DNA from: Mangrovimonas sp. YM274
Lineage (GTDB): Bacteria; Bacteroidota; Bacteroidia; Flavobacteriales; Flavobacteriaceae
Direction of reading: 5' to 3'
Assembly: GCF_030908385.1 (NCBI RefSeq)
Contig: NZ_CP133091.1
Coordinates: 620,001 to 684,000, forward strand
DNA: 64,000 nt
The notes beneath the pieces were generated by a model, which was not told the DNA's origin, searched no databases, and saw nothing but the letters and a program-made list of their open reading frames with translations. The position numbers were made by a program, and so were the translations under genes. Shown one piece after another: positions 34,244 to 43,928 of the stretch. Within the stretch, counting starts at the first letter, position 1. Each line of letters opens with the position of its first letter.

Positions 34244-34734
34244 AACAACTACTGAGTTTTTCTGTACTAATAGCTGTTTTTTTTGGGTGTCAGGATGTGA
34301 AAAAGCCTAAAAAGCCAGACAACCTGATTGCCAAAGATAAAATGTCGGATATCCTTTATGATGTTTTTGTGATGAATGCTGCTAAGTCTATGAAAAAACA
34401 AACCTTAGAAGACAACGGAATTCATCCTGAACAATATGTCTTTAACAAGCATGGCATTGATAGTATGCAGTTCGCAAAAAGCAATGATTATTATGCTTAC
34501 GATGTTGAAGCTTATGACGCCATTGTTAAGGAGGTAGAGAAGCGCATCGATGCTCAGAAAAAACATTTTGACTCTATTCGTGAGGTTGAGGAGGCAGAGA
34601 AAACACGTAAGCAAGATTCTATAAAAAAGGTAAAAGATTCCATTAGAGCACCAAGAATACCTAAAAAAGTAATTGCGGGAGATTCATTGAGAATTGATGC
34701 TTTAAAAAAACTAAAAAAGCCTTTAGGGCAATAA
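34240..34734 (+). CDS. DUF4296 lipoprotein
   Basis: 164 residues with a lipobox (AVFFGC) at Cys17. The body has KMSDILYDVFVMNAAKSMKK and a charged helical C-terminal half, consistent with DUF4296, a Bacteroidota family. It overlaps the upstream dihydroorotase-like gene by 4 bp (translational coupling) and overlaps the convergent epimerase gene by 12 bp at its end. Function unknown. Confidence 0.85.
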   Translation: MKQLLSFSVLIAVFFGCQDVKKPKKPDNLIAKDKMSDILYDVFVMNAAKSMKKQTLEDNGIHPEQYVFNKHGIDSMQFAKSNDYYAYDVEAYDAIVKEVEKRIDAQKKHFDSIREVEEAEKTRKQDSIKKVKDSIRAPRIPKKVIAGDSLRIDALKKLKKPLGQ

Positions 34735-35754
34735 TGTATCCTTAAGGTCTTCCAAAAAAAAGTGACAGACACCTTCTATACTTTTATCAATATCCTTGAA
34801 AGTGTAGTTTAAGGTGTTTTTTACTTTTGAACTGTCATATTGGGAGTTGTTTCTAACGGTCTTTGCCATTTGCTTTGATAGTTGTCTGGAAGATCCCGTG
34901 AGTTTGTGTTTAAGCCAATCTAAGCGCCATCCTATTTCCAAAAATAGCTGTGGTAATTCCTTTTTTGCTGGGCTAACTCCTAAAGTTGTTGCTATTTTAT
35001 ATTGAAAGTCTCGGAAAGGAATATTGGCCGAAACCAAAATAAAATTTTCGTTGGTAATATTACTATGCATCAATTGGTGCATGATGGTCACTACGTCATC
35101 CACATCTACATAGCCACCAGTACCGGAGGTGTAATAAGGAATGCCTTTATAAATTCGTCTTATTAGGCCACTACTGCCATTCCCGTTCCAAAATCCGGGG
35201 CCTATAATTACGCCTGGATTTACCATTACAATATTTAACCCTTCTTGAGATCCCCGCCAAACTTCCATCTCAGCGCCGTATTTGGTAATACTATACACAC
35301 TGTTGTCATCTTCTGGGTTCCAAGGCGTAGTTTCGTCTATAAGCATCTCTGGTTTTGGAGGTTTGCCAACCGTAGCAATAGAACTAACATAGCATAGTTT
35401 CGCTATGCCGTTGGCCAAACATAAATTGACCACATTCGCAGTGCCTTCAATATTTATTTTTCGAAGTTTGTAATAATCGTTGGGAGCAAAGGACACTAAG
35501 GCAGCACAATGGTAGACCTGTGTGATTCCTTGAAAAACGATTTCTAATGATGGAATGTCAGTAATGTCGGCTTTAACCCATTCAATGGCGTCAAACAGTT
35601 TTTCGGAATCTTGCGAGTAATATGAAAACACCTTTTTAACGGTAGAAAGACTTTCGGGATTCCTGTAAATAGCCCTAACTTTTTCATTGTTACTGATGAG
35701 TTTGTAGAGTAAATGTGACCCTACCAAACCTGTGCCTCCTGTGACTAAAACCAT
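34723..35754 (-). CDS. NAD-dependent epimerase/dehydratase (extended SDR)
   Basis: 343 residues. The Rossmann glycine motif is VTGGTGLVGSHLLYKL, the catalytic pair is in YSITKYGAEMEV, and the family stretch YHCAALVSFAPNDYYKLRKI is seen. Extended SDRs of this kind oxidise or epimerise sugar-nucleotides or reduce steroid/isoprenoid substrates; specificity is not clear. Its 3' end overlaps that of DUF4296 by 12 bp. It is divergent from tyrS. Confidence 0.9.
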   Translation of the reverse strand: MVLVTGGTGLVGSHLLYKLISNNEKVRAIYRNPESLSTVKKVFSYYSQDSEKLFDAIEWVKADITDIPSLEIVFQGITQVYHCAALVSFAPNDYYKLRKINIEGTANVVNLCLANGIAKLCYVSSIATVGKPPKPEMLIDETTPWNPEDDNSVYSITKYGAEMEVWRGSQEGLNIVMVNPGVIIGPGFWNGNGSSGLIRRIYKGIPYYTSGTGGYVDVDDVVTIMHQLMHSNITNENFILVSANIPFRDFQYKIATTLGVSPAKKELPQLFLEIGWRLDWLKHKLTGSSRQLSKQMAKTVRNNSQYDSSKVKNTLNYTFKDIDKSIEGVCHFFLEDLKDTLLP

Positions 35755-35807
35755 GGAACTAAAGTAAAGAATTATTCATAAAGCATGAGGATTTCTACAT
35801 TGATTTT

Positions 35808-35815
35808 TATCTTTG
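35808..35815 (+). promoter_or_regulatory. Putative -7 element of tyrS
   Basis: TATCTTTG is an exact match to TAnnTTTG, 29 bp before the tyrS ATG. No -33 match at 19-bp spacing. Confidence 0.45.
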
Positions 35816-35844
35816 CCAAAAATAAGTGATCAATAGAAAATATT

Positions 35845-37158
35845 ATGGCAAATAAGCTTGTTGAAGAATTGAGATGGAGAGGAATGGTGCATGATATAAT
35901 GCCCGGGACCGAAGAACAGTTGAATAAGGAAATGACTACTGCATATATTGGGTTTGATCCTACATCAGATTCTTTGCATATAGGAAGTTTGGTGCCGATT
36001 ATTTTATTGGTGCATTTGGAAAAAGCAGGCCACAAACCAATTGCTTTGGTAGGTGGTGCCACGGGAATGATTGGAGATCCTTCAGGGAAAAGCGATGAGA
36101 GAAACCTTTTGGATGAAGCAACCTTGAATCACAATGTGGAGGGGATAAAAGGGGTGCTGTCTCGATTTTTGGATTTTAATTCCACTAAAGCCAATGCGCC
36201 TGTTTTGGTGAACAATTACGATTGGATGAAAACCTTTTCATTCATCGATTTTGCCCGTGATGTAGGAAAGCGTATTACGGTAAACTATATGATGGCCAAG
36301 GACTCGGTTAAAAAGCGTTTTTCTGGAGAGGAAGGAAGTGTTGGGATGTCTTTTACTGAGTTTACGTATCAGTTAATCCAAGGATACGATTTTTACCATT
36401 TGTATAAAAACTACAACTGTTTGTTGCAGATGGGTGGAAGTGACCAATGGGGAAATATTACGACAGGAACGGAGTTGGTACGTCGTATGAATGTTGGGGA
36501 AGAAGCCAAGGCCTACGCTATGACCTGTCCATTGATTACAAAGGCCGATGGTTCTAAATTCGGGAAGTCTGAAGGCGGAAATGTATGGTTGGATGCCGAT
36601 AAAACTTCGGTGTATAAATTCTACCAATTCTGGTTAAACACTACCGATGAGGATGCTGAAAAGTATATTAAAATCTTCACCTTTTTAGATAAGGAAACTA
36701 TTGAAGCGCTAATTGCAGAACACAAGGAAATGCCACATGCAAGAATCCTTCAAAAACGATTGGCGGAAGAAGTGACCACATTTGTGCACTCGAAAGAAGA
36801 ATTGGAAAATGCCATAAAAGCTTCGAATATCTTGTTCAGCAAAACCTTTAAGGCAGACATTCAAACTTTAAATGAAAGTACCTTTTTGGATGTATTTGAA
36901 GGGGTTCCTCAAGCGGAGATTTCTAAAGCAGAATTTGCGGAAGGAGGCCTGGATATGATTGCAGCGCTTTCAGCCAAAACAGGATTCTTAGGGTCTAACA
37001 GCGAAGCTAGAAGAGCACTTAAGGAAAATGCGGTGGCGGTGAACAAAGAAAAAGTGAAGGAAGATTACATCTTGAGTGAAGAAGATTTAATCCACGGACA
37101 GTATATCATCATCAACAAAGGAAAGAAAAACACTTACATCATTAAGTTAGTAGCATAA
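35845..37158 (+). CDS. tyrS: Tyrosine--tRNA ligase
   Basis: 437 residues. The class I motif appears as [10 protein letters not shown] near residue 45, the KMSKS equivalent as SKFGKSEGG near 236, and an S4 RNA-binding domain fills about 370-430. The tyrosine-binding [20 protein letters not shown] segment is intact. It is a single gene followed by a hairpin which has a T-run only on the opposite strand. Confidence 0.97.
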   Translation: MANKLVEELRWRGMVHDIMPGTEEQLNKEMTTAYIGFDPTSDSLHIGSLVPIILLVHLEKAGHKPIALVGGATGMIGDPSGKSDERNLLDEATLNHNVEGIKGVLSRFLDFNSTKANAPVLVNNYDWMKTFSFIDFARDVGKRITVNYMMAKDSVKKRFSGEEGSVGMSFTEFTYQLIQGYDFYHLYKNYNCLLQMGGSDQWGNITTGTELVRRMNVGEEAKAYAMTCPLITKADGSKFGKSEGGNVWLDADKTSVYKFYQFWLNTTDEDAEKYIKIFTFLDKETIEALIAEHKEMPHARILQKRLAEEVTTFVHSKEELENAIKASNILFSKTFKADIQTLNESTFLDVFEGVPQAEISKAEFAEGGLDMIAALSAKTGFLGSNSEARRALKENAVAVNKEKVKEDYILSEEDLIHGQYIIINKGKKNTYIIKLVA

Positions 37159-37193
37159 AAAAACGCCCGGAAGCAAAACCGGGCGTTCAATTA
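37158..37193 (-). terminator. Terminator serving the leftward LuxE-like gene
   Basis: Stem AACGCCCGG/CCGGGCGTT with an 8-nt loop. Read leftwards it is followed by seven T's, while read rightwards (tyrS direction) it is followed by CAATT. It is thus strongest for the minus-strand gene at 37263 and may act weakly on tyrS. Confidence 0.8.
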
Positions 37194-37262
37194 ACCAACC
37201 AACTAAAAAAATAAATTTGCTTTTTTCTTAGCAAACCCTTGGTCGGTAAAAATTTATGAACC

Positions 37263-38243
37263 TTACAAGGCCATTAAATTACAGCCTCTAATATCTGAAT
37301 GATCGAAACGACCAATGACTTCAAATGTGTTGTTTGGATAAGCACGGCCAAGATCTTGTGTGGCAATAAAAGCACAAGAATTTAGGTTGGCAAGATCAAT
37401 GACATTAATGCCTCCAGTTTTATTGTTGTCTACCAATGTGAGCGCATCTTCAGGATCGCGAGTAAGGATTTGCATCCAAGGAGGACATTCAAAAATACCT
37501 TGCCCTTTGGAATAACCTTGACTTAATAATTCTGTCATACCATATTCACTGTGGATATGTTCTACCCCAAACCCTTTTTTCAAAATTTGATGGAGTTCTT
37601 CTCTAATCAATTCCTTTCTTCGGCCTTTCATGCCGCCAGTTTCCATAACAATAGTGTGTTTCAAATCAAATTGAAACGATTCCACCAAATCCAAAAGTGC
37701 AAAGGAAACCCCAATGAGTAAAGTCTTCTTCTGTTGGGATTCCAACTCCAAAAGTTTCTCTTTTAAATCGCTCAGGTTATGAAGGTAAAAGCCGCTTTCT
37801 GGGTGTTTGGATTGGTTAATCATGTCGTTCACCATATAGATAAGCGATGAACCATCGCGTTCCAAATAGGACGGTAGCAAGGCCAAAACCACATAGTCTT
37901 CAACAGGGCCGTAAAAATGTTCGAAACCTTTTCTAAAACTTTGCTCATAAAGCGCAAGGTCTGTAACATAGTGTTTACTGGTCACGGAGCCTGTAGTTCC
38001 TGAACTGCTAAATGTTTTTTGAATGGTTTCTTTACTGCTCAATACTTCATGCGACTTGAAAAACTGGATGGGCAGAAAAGGAATGTCTCGATAGTTTGAA
38101 ATATCGCTGGGATGGATGTACAACAAATCGCAGAAGGATCGGTAGACTGTATTGTATTTAAATTGAAACTTAAAAACGTCCAGGGCTACTTTTTGAAACT
38201 CTTCTTGAGTTTGTATCCCGAAAATGTCTTGGGCTGATATCAT
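37263..38243 (-). CDS. LuxE/PaaK-family acyltransferase
   Basis: 326 residues from ATG at 38243; an upstream in-frame ATG would add an unlikely hydrophobic leader. The ATP-binding motif of acyl-adenylating enzymes is present as FSSSGTTGSVTSKHYV near 88-103, followed by YVVLALLPSYLERDGSSLIY and GVEHIHSEYGMTEL. LuxE-like proteins activate fatty acids to acyl-AMP and transfer them to a Cys or a carrier. The Bacteroidota versions have no known substrate. It lies alone between two terminators. Confidence 0.85.
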   Translation of the reverse strand: MISAQDIFGIQTQEEFQKVALDVFKFQFKYNTVYRSFCDLLYIHPSDISNYRDIPFLPIQFFKSHEVLSSKETIQKTFSSSGTTGSVTSKHYVTDLALYEQSFRKGFEHFYGPVEDYVVLALLPSYLERDGSSLIYMVNDMINQSKHPESGFYLHNLSDLKEKLLELESQQKKTLLIGVSFALLDLVESFQFDLKHTIVMETGGMKGRRKELIREELHQILKKGFGVEHIHSEYGMTELLSQGYSKGQGIFECPPWMQILTRDPEDALTLVDNNKTGGINVIDLANLNSCAFIATQDLGRAYPNNTFEVIGRFDHSDIRGCNLMAL

Positions 38244-38264
38244 GTAACAAAAGTAGGCAAAAAT

Positions 38265-38293
38265 AAAAAGCGTTGCCATGGCAACGCTTTTTT
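38265..38293 (-). terminator. Terminator of the T9SS-cargo gene
   Basis: A perfect 18-bp palindrome GCGTTGCCATGGCAACGC flanked by A- and T-runs, 18 bp beyond the stop (38312) of the leftward T9SS-cargo gene. It is symmetrical, so it can act in both directions. Confidence 0.88.
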
Positions 38294-38311
38294 AAGATAA
38301 GGAAGATTTTC

Positions 38312-40039
38312 TTATTTAATGATCAGCTTTTTGATGGCTGAAGCACTGTTTTGTTCTAGTTTTAAAAGGTATATTCCAGGTGCCAAAGTGCTAACATTTA
38401 GTTGTCCGTTCATGATATTGGTATTAAGTACGTTTTTACCCAACACATCATAAATGTTTACTGTTACATTTCCTTGGTTTGCCGTGGCAACAGTTACAAG
38501 GCCAGAGGTTGTAGGGTTCGGGTAAAGTGAAAACTGGAGACTTTCAAATTGATTTACAGACAGTGTCATATCCATCAAACTTCTGGAGGTAATTTGTGGA
38601 GAACCATTAAATTCGTTTACCAAAGCAATTACAGGGACGGGACCTGAAGGAATGGTGCTGCCAATGTAATCAGCTTCACTAAAATTGGTTCTAAAATTAA
38701 TTATGGCACCATCATTAAGGTTATAATTGCTGGCAGTCTCAAAAGTGGCACCGGCGTCTTCAAATGTTGCATCTGCAATTTCAATCAATTCCGATTCGTA
38801 ATCTTCCCAATCCGTTAAAAGGGTAGCAATAGTTACAATTTCAGGAGTAACTGCCGTTGCTGTTGCTACCGAAGCATCCGCGGTGGGAACAAATTGTAAT
38901 ACGCCATTAAATTCAGAAGCCTGTCCCATAAGGCCTTCAATACCATCCCCTTCGGCAAAGGTGGTTGTAATGATGCCTTCATTATCATCAATCAATATTC
39001 CGGCGCTTGTATCTTGGATGTACTTTTGGTTTCTAAACGTTCTGGTATAAGTGACGGTTGGAGTGCTCAATAGTTCGTAAAAATGACCTTCACCATTAGT
39101 TTCAAAATCTGCTCTTAATGCAGCTAGATTTTCCACCTGAATGATTTCTTCTACATCAAATTCAACTGAAGCGCTCACTGCTGGAGTTATGGGATTGTGA
39201 TCATTGTCGACCAAGTGCATTTCAATGGTGTATTCTCCACCGTTGACTACAGGAATAGAAACATCTTCAGTATCGTATTTCATGGGTTGTACAACAGGAT
39301 CATCCCCGCTGTCGATACTCCAATGGATATGACCGTCGATACCTTCTCCGGGATTTCCAACCGCAAAATTTTGGACGCTTATGGAAAGTGTAACGGAAGT
39401 GGTTCCAGGAATAAATTCTTGTCCGCTAGAAGGGCTAAGAATTACTAAACTAGGATCTGTGGAAGCTTCTGTACTATAGGTGCCAATAGGGAATTGCGAC
39501 GTGCAGGAAGCATTAGTGGTACAGTCATCAACCATGTCTGGTCCGCTGTAAGTCCAATTACTAACTATGAAACTAGTTCCGTCAGGGCCGGTTCCATCTA
39601 CACGGTAAGCCCATCCGTCTCTGTACTCCCAAGATTCTCCACTGCCATCAACATTAATGTCTCCAAATGTATCGGTAACAGCGCTGTTGAAGAACAGTTC
39701 CAAGGCATCATCACCATTTACATTGGCAGCATCGGAAATGAAATCTGGGGTAATTCCAAAATATTCCACAACAGACGTGTCGTCCGATGCAATATAAAGA
39801 TAGGTGCCGGCTGTGGCTGATCCAGAAAGGGTTACTTCAATATCGTCAGAACCATCTCCGTTATTGGCCGAACCAAAACCATAAAGTGATAGATCGGCAA
39901 TGTCATTGATAACGTAAAGTTCAACAACCTTGGGAAGGCCTCCGGAAAGAGGGCCGTCAAACACACCAGATATTACCATATCCTGGCCAAAAGATAACAT
40001 TGTAGTAAGCGTAAATACCAAAAAGTAAATTTTTTTCAT
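38312..40039 (-). CDS. T9SS-exported surface/secreted protein, lamin-tail-like and OB-like domains
   Basis: 575 residues. A signal peptide ends at about residue 19 (TMLSFGQ). Residues about 20-130 resemble a lamin-tail-type beta-sandwich (VISGVFDGPLSGGLPKVVEL with DLSLYGFGSANNGDGSDD). A middle immunoglobulin-like part (about 195-300) and an OB-fold-like part (about 305-480, with TSAGILIDD and FNGVLQF) follow. The C-terminal ~78 residues are a T9SS sorting domain (FSLYPNPTTSGLVTV, VNIYDVLGKNVL, LAPGIYLLKL). It is exported across the outer membrane and is either released or lipid-linked. No catalytic motif was seen, so a binding role is more likely. Confidence 0.88.
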   Translation of the reverse strand: MKKIYFLVFTLTTMLSFGQDMVISGVFDGPLSGGLPKVVELYVINDIADLSLYGFGSANNGDGSDDIEVTLSGSATAGTYLYIASDDTSVVEYFGITPDFISDAANVNGDDALELFFNSAVTDTFGDINVDGSGESWEYRDGWAYRVDGTGPDGTSFIVSNWTYSGPDMVDDCTTNASCTSQFPIGTYSTEASTDPSLVILSPSSGQEFIPGTTSVTLSISVQNFAVGNPGEGIDGHIHWSIDSGDDPVVQPMKYDTEDVSIPVVNGGEYTIEMHLVDNDHNPITPAVSASVEFDVEEIIQVENLAALRADFETNGEGHFYELLSTPTVTYTRTFRNQKYIQDTSAGILIDDNEGIITTTFAEGDGIEGLMGQASEFNGVLQFVPTADASVATATAVTPEIVTIATLLTDWEDYESELIEIADATFEDAGATFETASNYNLNDGAIINFRTNFSEADYIGSTIPSGPVPVIALVNEFNGSPQITSRSLMDMTLSVNQFESLQFSLYPNPTTSGLVTVATANQGNVTVNIYDVLGKNVLNTNIMNGQLNVSTLAPGIYLLKLEQNSASAIKKLIIK

Positions 40040-40292
40040 AAATTTCAGTGTTTAAATTAGTAATGCGGTTCTTACAAATATAAACAGAAATCAATGCGAT
40101 TTTAACGATATTGAAGTATAAGTATTTATTTTACAATAAATTAATGTCGAGGTTAACAAAAGGAAACAAAGCCGCCATTTGATTAAAGGCTTGGAAAAAT
40201 TAGATTATTTGTAGGAGATTACATAAGGGTAAGCGAAAAGTTATCTTAATGTTATCATTATGTAAGGAAGTATAAATTTTTGTTATTAGTTT

Positions 40293-40300
40293 TATCTTTG
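40293..40300 (+). promoter_or_regulatory. Putative -7 element of the two-component operon
   Basis: TATCTTTG fits TAnnTTTG, 26 bp before the response regulator ATG. The gap to the T9SS-cargo gene start (40040-40326) holds little else. Confidence 0.45.
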
Positions 40301-40326
40301 ACGCTGAAAAGATTACAATAAAACCG

Positions 40327-41010
40327 ATGAAAAAAAAGGACATAAAAATTCTTCTGGTTGATGATGAACCGGACATTCTGGAAATCGTAGGATATAACCT
40401 TTCTTCTGAGGGCTATCAGGTGGTTACTGCTGAAAACGGTCATGAGGCCGTTAAAAAGGCTAAGGCTGAAAAACCACAATTGATAATTCTTGATGTGATG
40501 ATGCCGGAGATGGATGGTATTGAAGCCTGTGAGCAAATCAGGAAGATTCCAGAATTGGGAGAAACCATCATTACATTTTTTACCGCCAGAGGAGAAGATT
40601 ATTCGCAAGTTGCGGGCTTTGAAGCAGGCGCTGACGATTATATAACCAAGCCTATCAAGCCAAAAGTATTGATTAGTAAGGTGAAGGCATTGTTGAGACG
40701 TCTTAAAGAAGATGATGCTGCGGATAACGTAATGAAAGTTGGTAACTTGACCATCAATAGAGAGGAGTATAAAATTTCTGTAAAAGGAGAAGAAATAGTG
40801 CTTCCCAGAAAAGAGTTTGAACTACTATCTTTATTGGCCACCAAACCGGGAAAAGTATTTAAAAGAGAGGAAATACTGGATAAGGTTTGGGGTAATGAAG
40901 TTGTTGTAGGCGGACGTACCATTGATGTTCATATCAGAAAACTGAGAGAAAAAATAGGAGATGATAGCTTTAAAACCGTAAAAGGAGTTGGCTATAAGTT
41001 TGTAGATTAA
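40327..41010 (+). CDS. OmpR/PhoB-type response regulator
   Basis: 227 residues. The receiver domain has VDDEPD near 11-16 and the phospho-acceptor Asp56 in IILDVMMPEMDG. The C-terminal winged helix has RKEFELLSLLATKPGKVFKR and RTIDVHIRKLREKIGDDSFK. It binds DNA when phosphorylated by the kinase whose start codon overlaps its stop by one base (TAATG). The phosphate-type PhoB assignment is from overall resemblance only. Confidence 0.94.
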   Translation: MKKKDIKILLVDDEPDILEIVGYNLSSEGYQVVTAENGHEAVKKAKAEKPQLIILDVMMPEMDGIEACEQIRKIPELGETIITFFTARGEDYSQVAGFEAGADDYITKPIKPKVLISKVKALLRRLKEDDAADNVMKVGNLTINREEYKISVKGEEIVLPRKEFELLSLLATKPGKVFKREEILDKVWGNEVVVGGRTIDVHIRKLREKIGDDSFKTVKGVGYKFVD

Positions 41011-42059
41011 TGCAGAAGAAAAAAATCAAGAAATCGTATAAGTTCGCTATAAGAACTTCTACGTACATCACACTTTTTTTAACGCTCTTTATGAGTGTTT
41101 TTTTATATACCTCCAATGTTGAATATTGGTGGGTATTGGTGTTAGGGTTTGCGGTAGTGTGTTACCTGTTTTCTTTTGCCGTAATCCAATACCGGGTAGA
41201 GCGCTTTATATACCGAAGGGTTAAAAAGATATATGATGATCTTACCTTGTTGGAGTCTACGTCTTTAAGGAAGCAGCCCATTACAACCGATATGGCTACC
41301 CTTACCCACGAAATCGATAAATACGCTAAGGACAAAAAGCTTGAAATTGAAACCCTAAAAGTAAGGGAAGAATACCGAAAGGAGTTTCTGGGTAATGTTG
41401 CCCACGAGCTTAAAACCCCTTTGTTTACGGTGCAGGGATATTTGGAAACATTGATTGATGGTGCTCAAAACGATAAAAAAATCCGAGAAAAATATCTTGA
41501 AAGAGCCAATAAGGGGGTCGAGCGGTTAATTTACATTGTGAGCGATTTGGATATGATTACCAAATTAGAAGCGGGCGATTTAAGTTTGAATGTAGAAGTG
41601 TTTGATATTGTGCAGTTGGTAGAAAATGTATTTGACATGTTAGAAATGAAGGCTTCCAAGAAAAAGATTTCATTGGTTTTTGACATGGATTATACAGCCC
41701 CAGTAATGGTAAGAGCTGATAAAGAGCGTATACAGCAAGTGCTTACAAACCTTATTGTAAATTCCATTAAATACGGGCATGATAAGGGAACTACCGAAGT
41801 GAGTATAGAAAACCTGATCAAGAATAAGGTGATTGTGAGAGTGACAGACAATGGGGAAGGAATTGGAAAAGAAAATATCCCACGTTTATTTGAGCGTTTC
41901 TTCCGTGTAGATAAGAGTGGTTCTCGTAAAGAAGGAGGTTCTGGCTTGGGGCTTGCCATCGTTAAGCACATCATAGAGGCTCATGACGAAAAGATTTATG
42001 TAGAGAGTGAAATTGGCGTTGGAAGTGAATTTTCATTTACCCTTGAAAAGGCTGAATAG
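41010..42059 (+). CDS. PhoR-like sensor histidine kinase
   Basis: 349 residues. Two membrane segments are at about 14-32 and 40-60 with almost no periplasmic loop, so it probably senses a cytoplasmic or membrane signal or a partner protein. The H box is NVAHELKTPLFTVQGYLETL with His132, the N box is TNLIVNSIKYG, and the G boxes are TDNGEGIG and GSGLGLAIVKHIIE. It is translationally coupled to the response regulator. Its end overlaps the convergent glycosyltransferase gene by 27 bp. Confidence 0.94.
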   Translation: MQKKKIKKSYKFAIRTSTYITLFLTLFMSVFLYTSNVEYWWVLVLGFAVVCYLFSFAVIQYRVERFIYRRVKKIYDDLTLLESTSLRKQPITTDMATLTHEIDKYAKDKKLEIETLKVREEYRKEFLGNVAHELKTPLFTVQGYLETLIDGAQNDKKIREKYLERANKGVERLIYIVSDLDMITKLEAGDLSLNVEVFDIVQLVENVFDMLEMKASKKKISLVFDMDYTAPVMVRADKERIQQVLTNLIVNSIKYGHDKGTTEVSIENLIKNKVIVRVTDNGEGIGKENIPRLFERFFRVDKSGSRKEGGSGLGLAIVKHIIEAHDEKIYVESEIGVGSEFSFTLEKAE

Positions 42060-43088
42060 CTTTTTGTAATTCACATCGTATTCCAGGTCTGAAAGTCCTT
42101 GGTAGGCGTTCACGCGCTGCAATTGCTCCAGGCTAAAATCATCTTGCTTACAATACGGCACCAAGTTTTGGCTGTCCAATCTTTTGGCAAGGTATTCCTG
42201 TTCAAATTGACCTGGAGTTGGAATAAAAAAGGCTTTTTTCCCAAGTTTGGCCAAATCCATCACTGTAGTGTATCCAGATCTGGATACAATAAGCGAACTT
42301 TGGTGGATGGTGGCTTCCAATTGGTCACTGCTCATATAATTGTAAATGGTCATATTGCCCATTTGTTCACAGCTTTGCTCGGCATCCATCACCCCTTTTA
42401 TAAAAACAGTTTTTGTAGGCTGATCTTTAAAAAGCGCCAAAACTTTTTCTTCCAATAAGGAGCGTTGTGGTTCTGGTCCCGACAATAATACCATGATGTC
42501 ATAGACATCTTTGGAGTCCTGTTTTTCAAAACGGCTGATAGGCCCCAGATATCTTAAGGGGATTTCAAAATTATCAACATGGCCTAGTTGTCCGCTTAAA
42601 TTTGGTGATTTCAAACTGTCCGGAACCCAACATTCATTATACTTCTTAATGTAGGATTGATGCATGCGTGTACTGAACCAGGTGGTATTGCCACTTAATA
42701 CTCGTAGTTGGTGGGAAATAATTACCGAAGGAACTTTCTTGGAGTAGGCCCCAAGTCTGTTGTCTGAAATAATGCCGTCAATATTGTGGGTTGCAATGAT
42801 CTGGTCGACCATCTTGTTTTCGTTTTTTATAGCCTTTAAAATGTTTGGGGCATTGGCAATCAATTTCAGTTTGAACCACTGTCCCTTTTTGGCGTAATGA
42901 ATTTTATAAGAAGGCAGTTCCAAGGATTCCAAATGAGGAAATTCCTTTTTTAACAGAGCCAACGCATCCCCATCGGAAGCAATGATGGGTTCAAAATGGT
43001 GTGCTATTAAAGCACGGATAATTGGAATGCAGCGGGTCGCGTGACCCAATCCCCAGTTAAGGGGCATGACTAAAATGCGTTTTTTCAT
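42033..43088 (-). CDS. MGT/MurG-like glycosyltransferase
   Basis: 351 residues from ATG at 43088; the frame continues open upstream, but MKKRILVMPLNWGLGHATRC is the natural N-terminus. GT-B features are the N-terminal GLGHATRCIPIIRAL and a C-terminal donor-binding area with LSGPEPQRSLLEEKVLALF and SRSGYTTVMDLAKLGKKAFF, like UDP-sugar transferases of the GT28/MGT type. Acceptor unknown; a glycolipid or cell-surface substrate is inferred. Its 3' end overlaps the kinase gene by 27 bp. Confidence 0.88.
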   Translation of the reverse strand: MKKRILVMPLNWGLGHATRCIPIIRALIAHHFEPIIASDGDALALLKKEFPHLESLELPSYKIHYAKKGQWFKLKLIANAPNILKAIKNENKMVDQIIATHNIDGIISDNRLGAYSKKVPSVIISHQLRVLSGNTTWFSTRMHQSYIKKYNECWVPDSLKSPNLSGQLGHVDNFEIPLRYLGPISRFEKQDSKDVYDIMVLLSGPEPQRSLLEEKVLALFKDQPTKTVFIKGVMDAEQSCEQMGNMTIYNYMSSDQLEATIHQSSLIVSRSGYTTVMDLAKLGKKAFFIPTPGQFEQEYLAKRLDSQNLVPYCKQDDFSLEQLQRVNAYQGLSDLEYDVNYKKLFSLFKGK

Positions 43089-43247
43089 AGCGACGCTAAA
43101 GGGCTTTCGGTTGCTTATAGTTTTCAAAGGGAAACTTGAACAGGCCAAACCTCCCCAGAAGCACTAATTATCAAAGATAAGTATAATACTGCTTCCATAT
43201 ATTTCCTTAATTTTACCGAATCTTATTATAAACATTAAATTGAAGTA

Positions 43248-43928
43248 GTGGGAAGTAAAAATAAGCTCAAGCGTTTTAAGGAAAATGAGACGTTTTCAAA
43301 TGTATTTCAGCCTACAAGGGATGAATTGGTGAATGCGGAATTTGCGTTGAAGGGTAACTGGAACAAAACCGTTTTTAAAAACGATCATCCGTTGGTGTTG
43401 GAATTGGGATGTGGAAAAGGAGAGTATTCCGTAGCCTTGGCGCAAAAATATCCAGAAAAGAATTTTATAGGAATTGACATTAAGGGAGCTCGCTTTTGGA
43501 GAGGTGCCAAAACAGCAGTGGAAGATGGGATTGATAACGTGGCCTTTTTGAGAACGCAGATTGAATTGATCGAGTATGCCTTTGCTGAAAATGAAGTAGA
43601 CGAAATTTGGATTACATTCCCGGATCCACAAATAAAATATAAGCGTACCAAGCACCGCTTGACCAATTCTGAATTTTTAAAACGTTACAAACACATTCTT
43701 AAGCCAGACGGTATCGTTAATCTAAAAACCGATAGCGAGTTTATGCATGGTTACACGCTTGGTTTGTTGCATGGTGAAGGACATGAAGTGTTGTACTCCA
43801 ACCATGATGTGTACAGACAGGAAGGTAGTCCGGAAGAGGTGACCAGCATACAAACGTTTTATGAGAGTCAATATTTAGAACAAAACAAACCAATTACGTA
43901 TATTAGGTTTAAAATCAAAGATTCTTGA
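43248..43928 (+). CDS. trmB: tRNA (guanine-N7-)-methyltransferase
   Basis: 226 residues with a GTG start; the GSKNKLKRFKENETFSNVFQ N-terminus is that of flavobacterial TrmB, which supports it. The SAM motif LELGCGKGEYSVALAQKYPE and the TrmB signature EIWITFPDPQIKYKRTKHRL are diagnostic. It methylates G46 of the tRNA variable loop. The stop TGA overlaps the TTG start of the LysE-family gene (TTGA). Confidence 0.96.
   Translation: MGSKNKLKRFKENETFSNVFQPTRDELVNAEFALKGNWNKTVFKNDHPLVLELGCGKGEYSVALAQKYPEKNFIGIDIKGARFWRGAKTAVEDGIDNVAFLRTQIELIEYAFAENEVDEIWITFPDPQIKYKRTKHRLTNSEFLKRYKHILKPDGIVNLKTDSEFMHGYTLGLLHGEGHEVLYSNHDVYRQEGSPEEVTSIQTFYESQYLEQNKPITYIRFKIKDS

Noticed and set aside
40040-40326. A possible small RNA or riboswitch in the gap before the two-component operon.
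   Set aside because: No conserved riboswitch core or strong hairpin with a terminator was found; it is plain AT-rich sequence.
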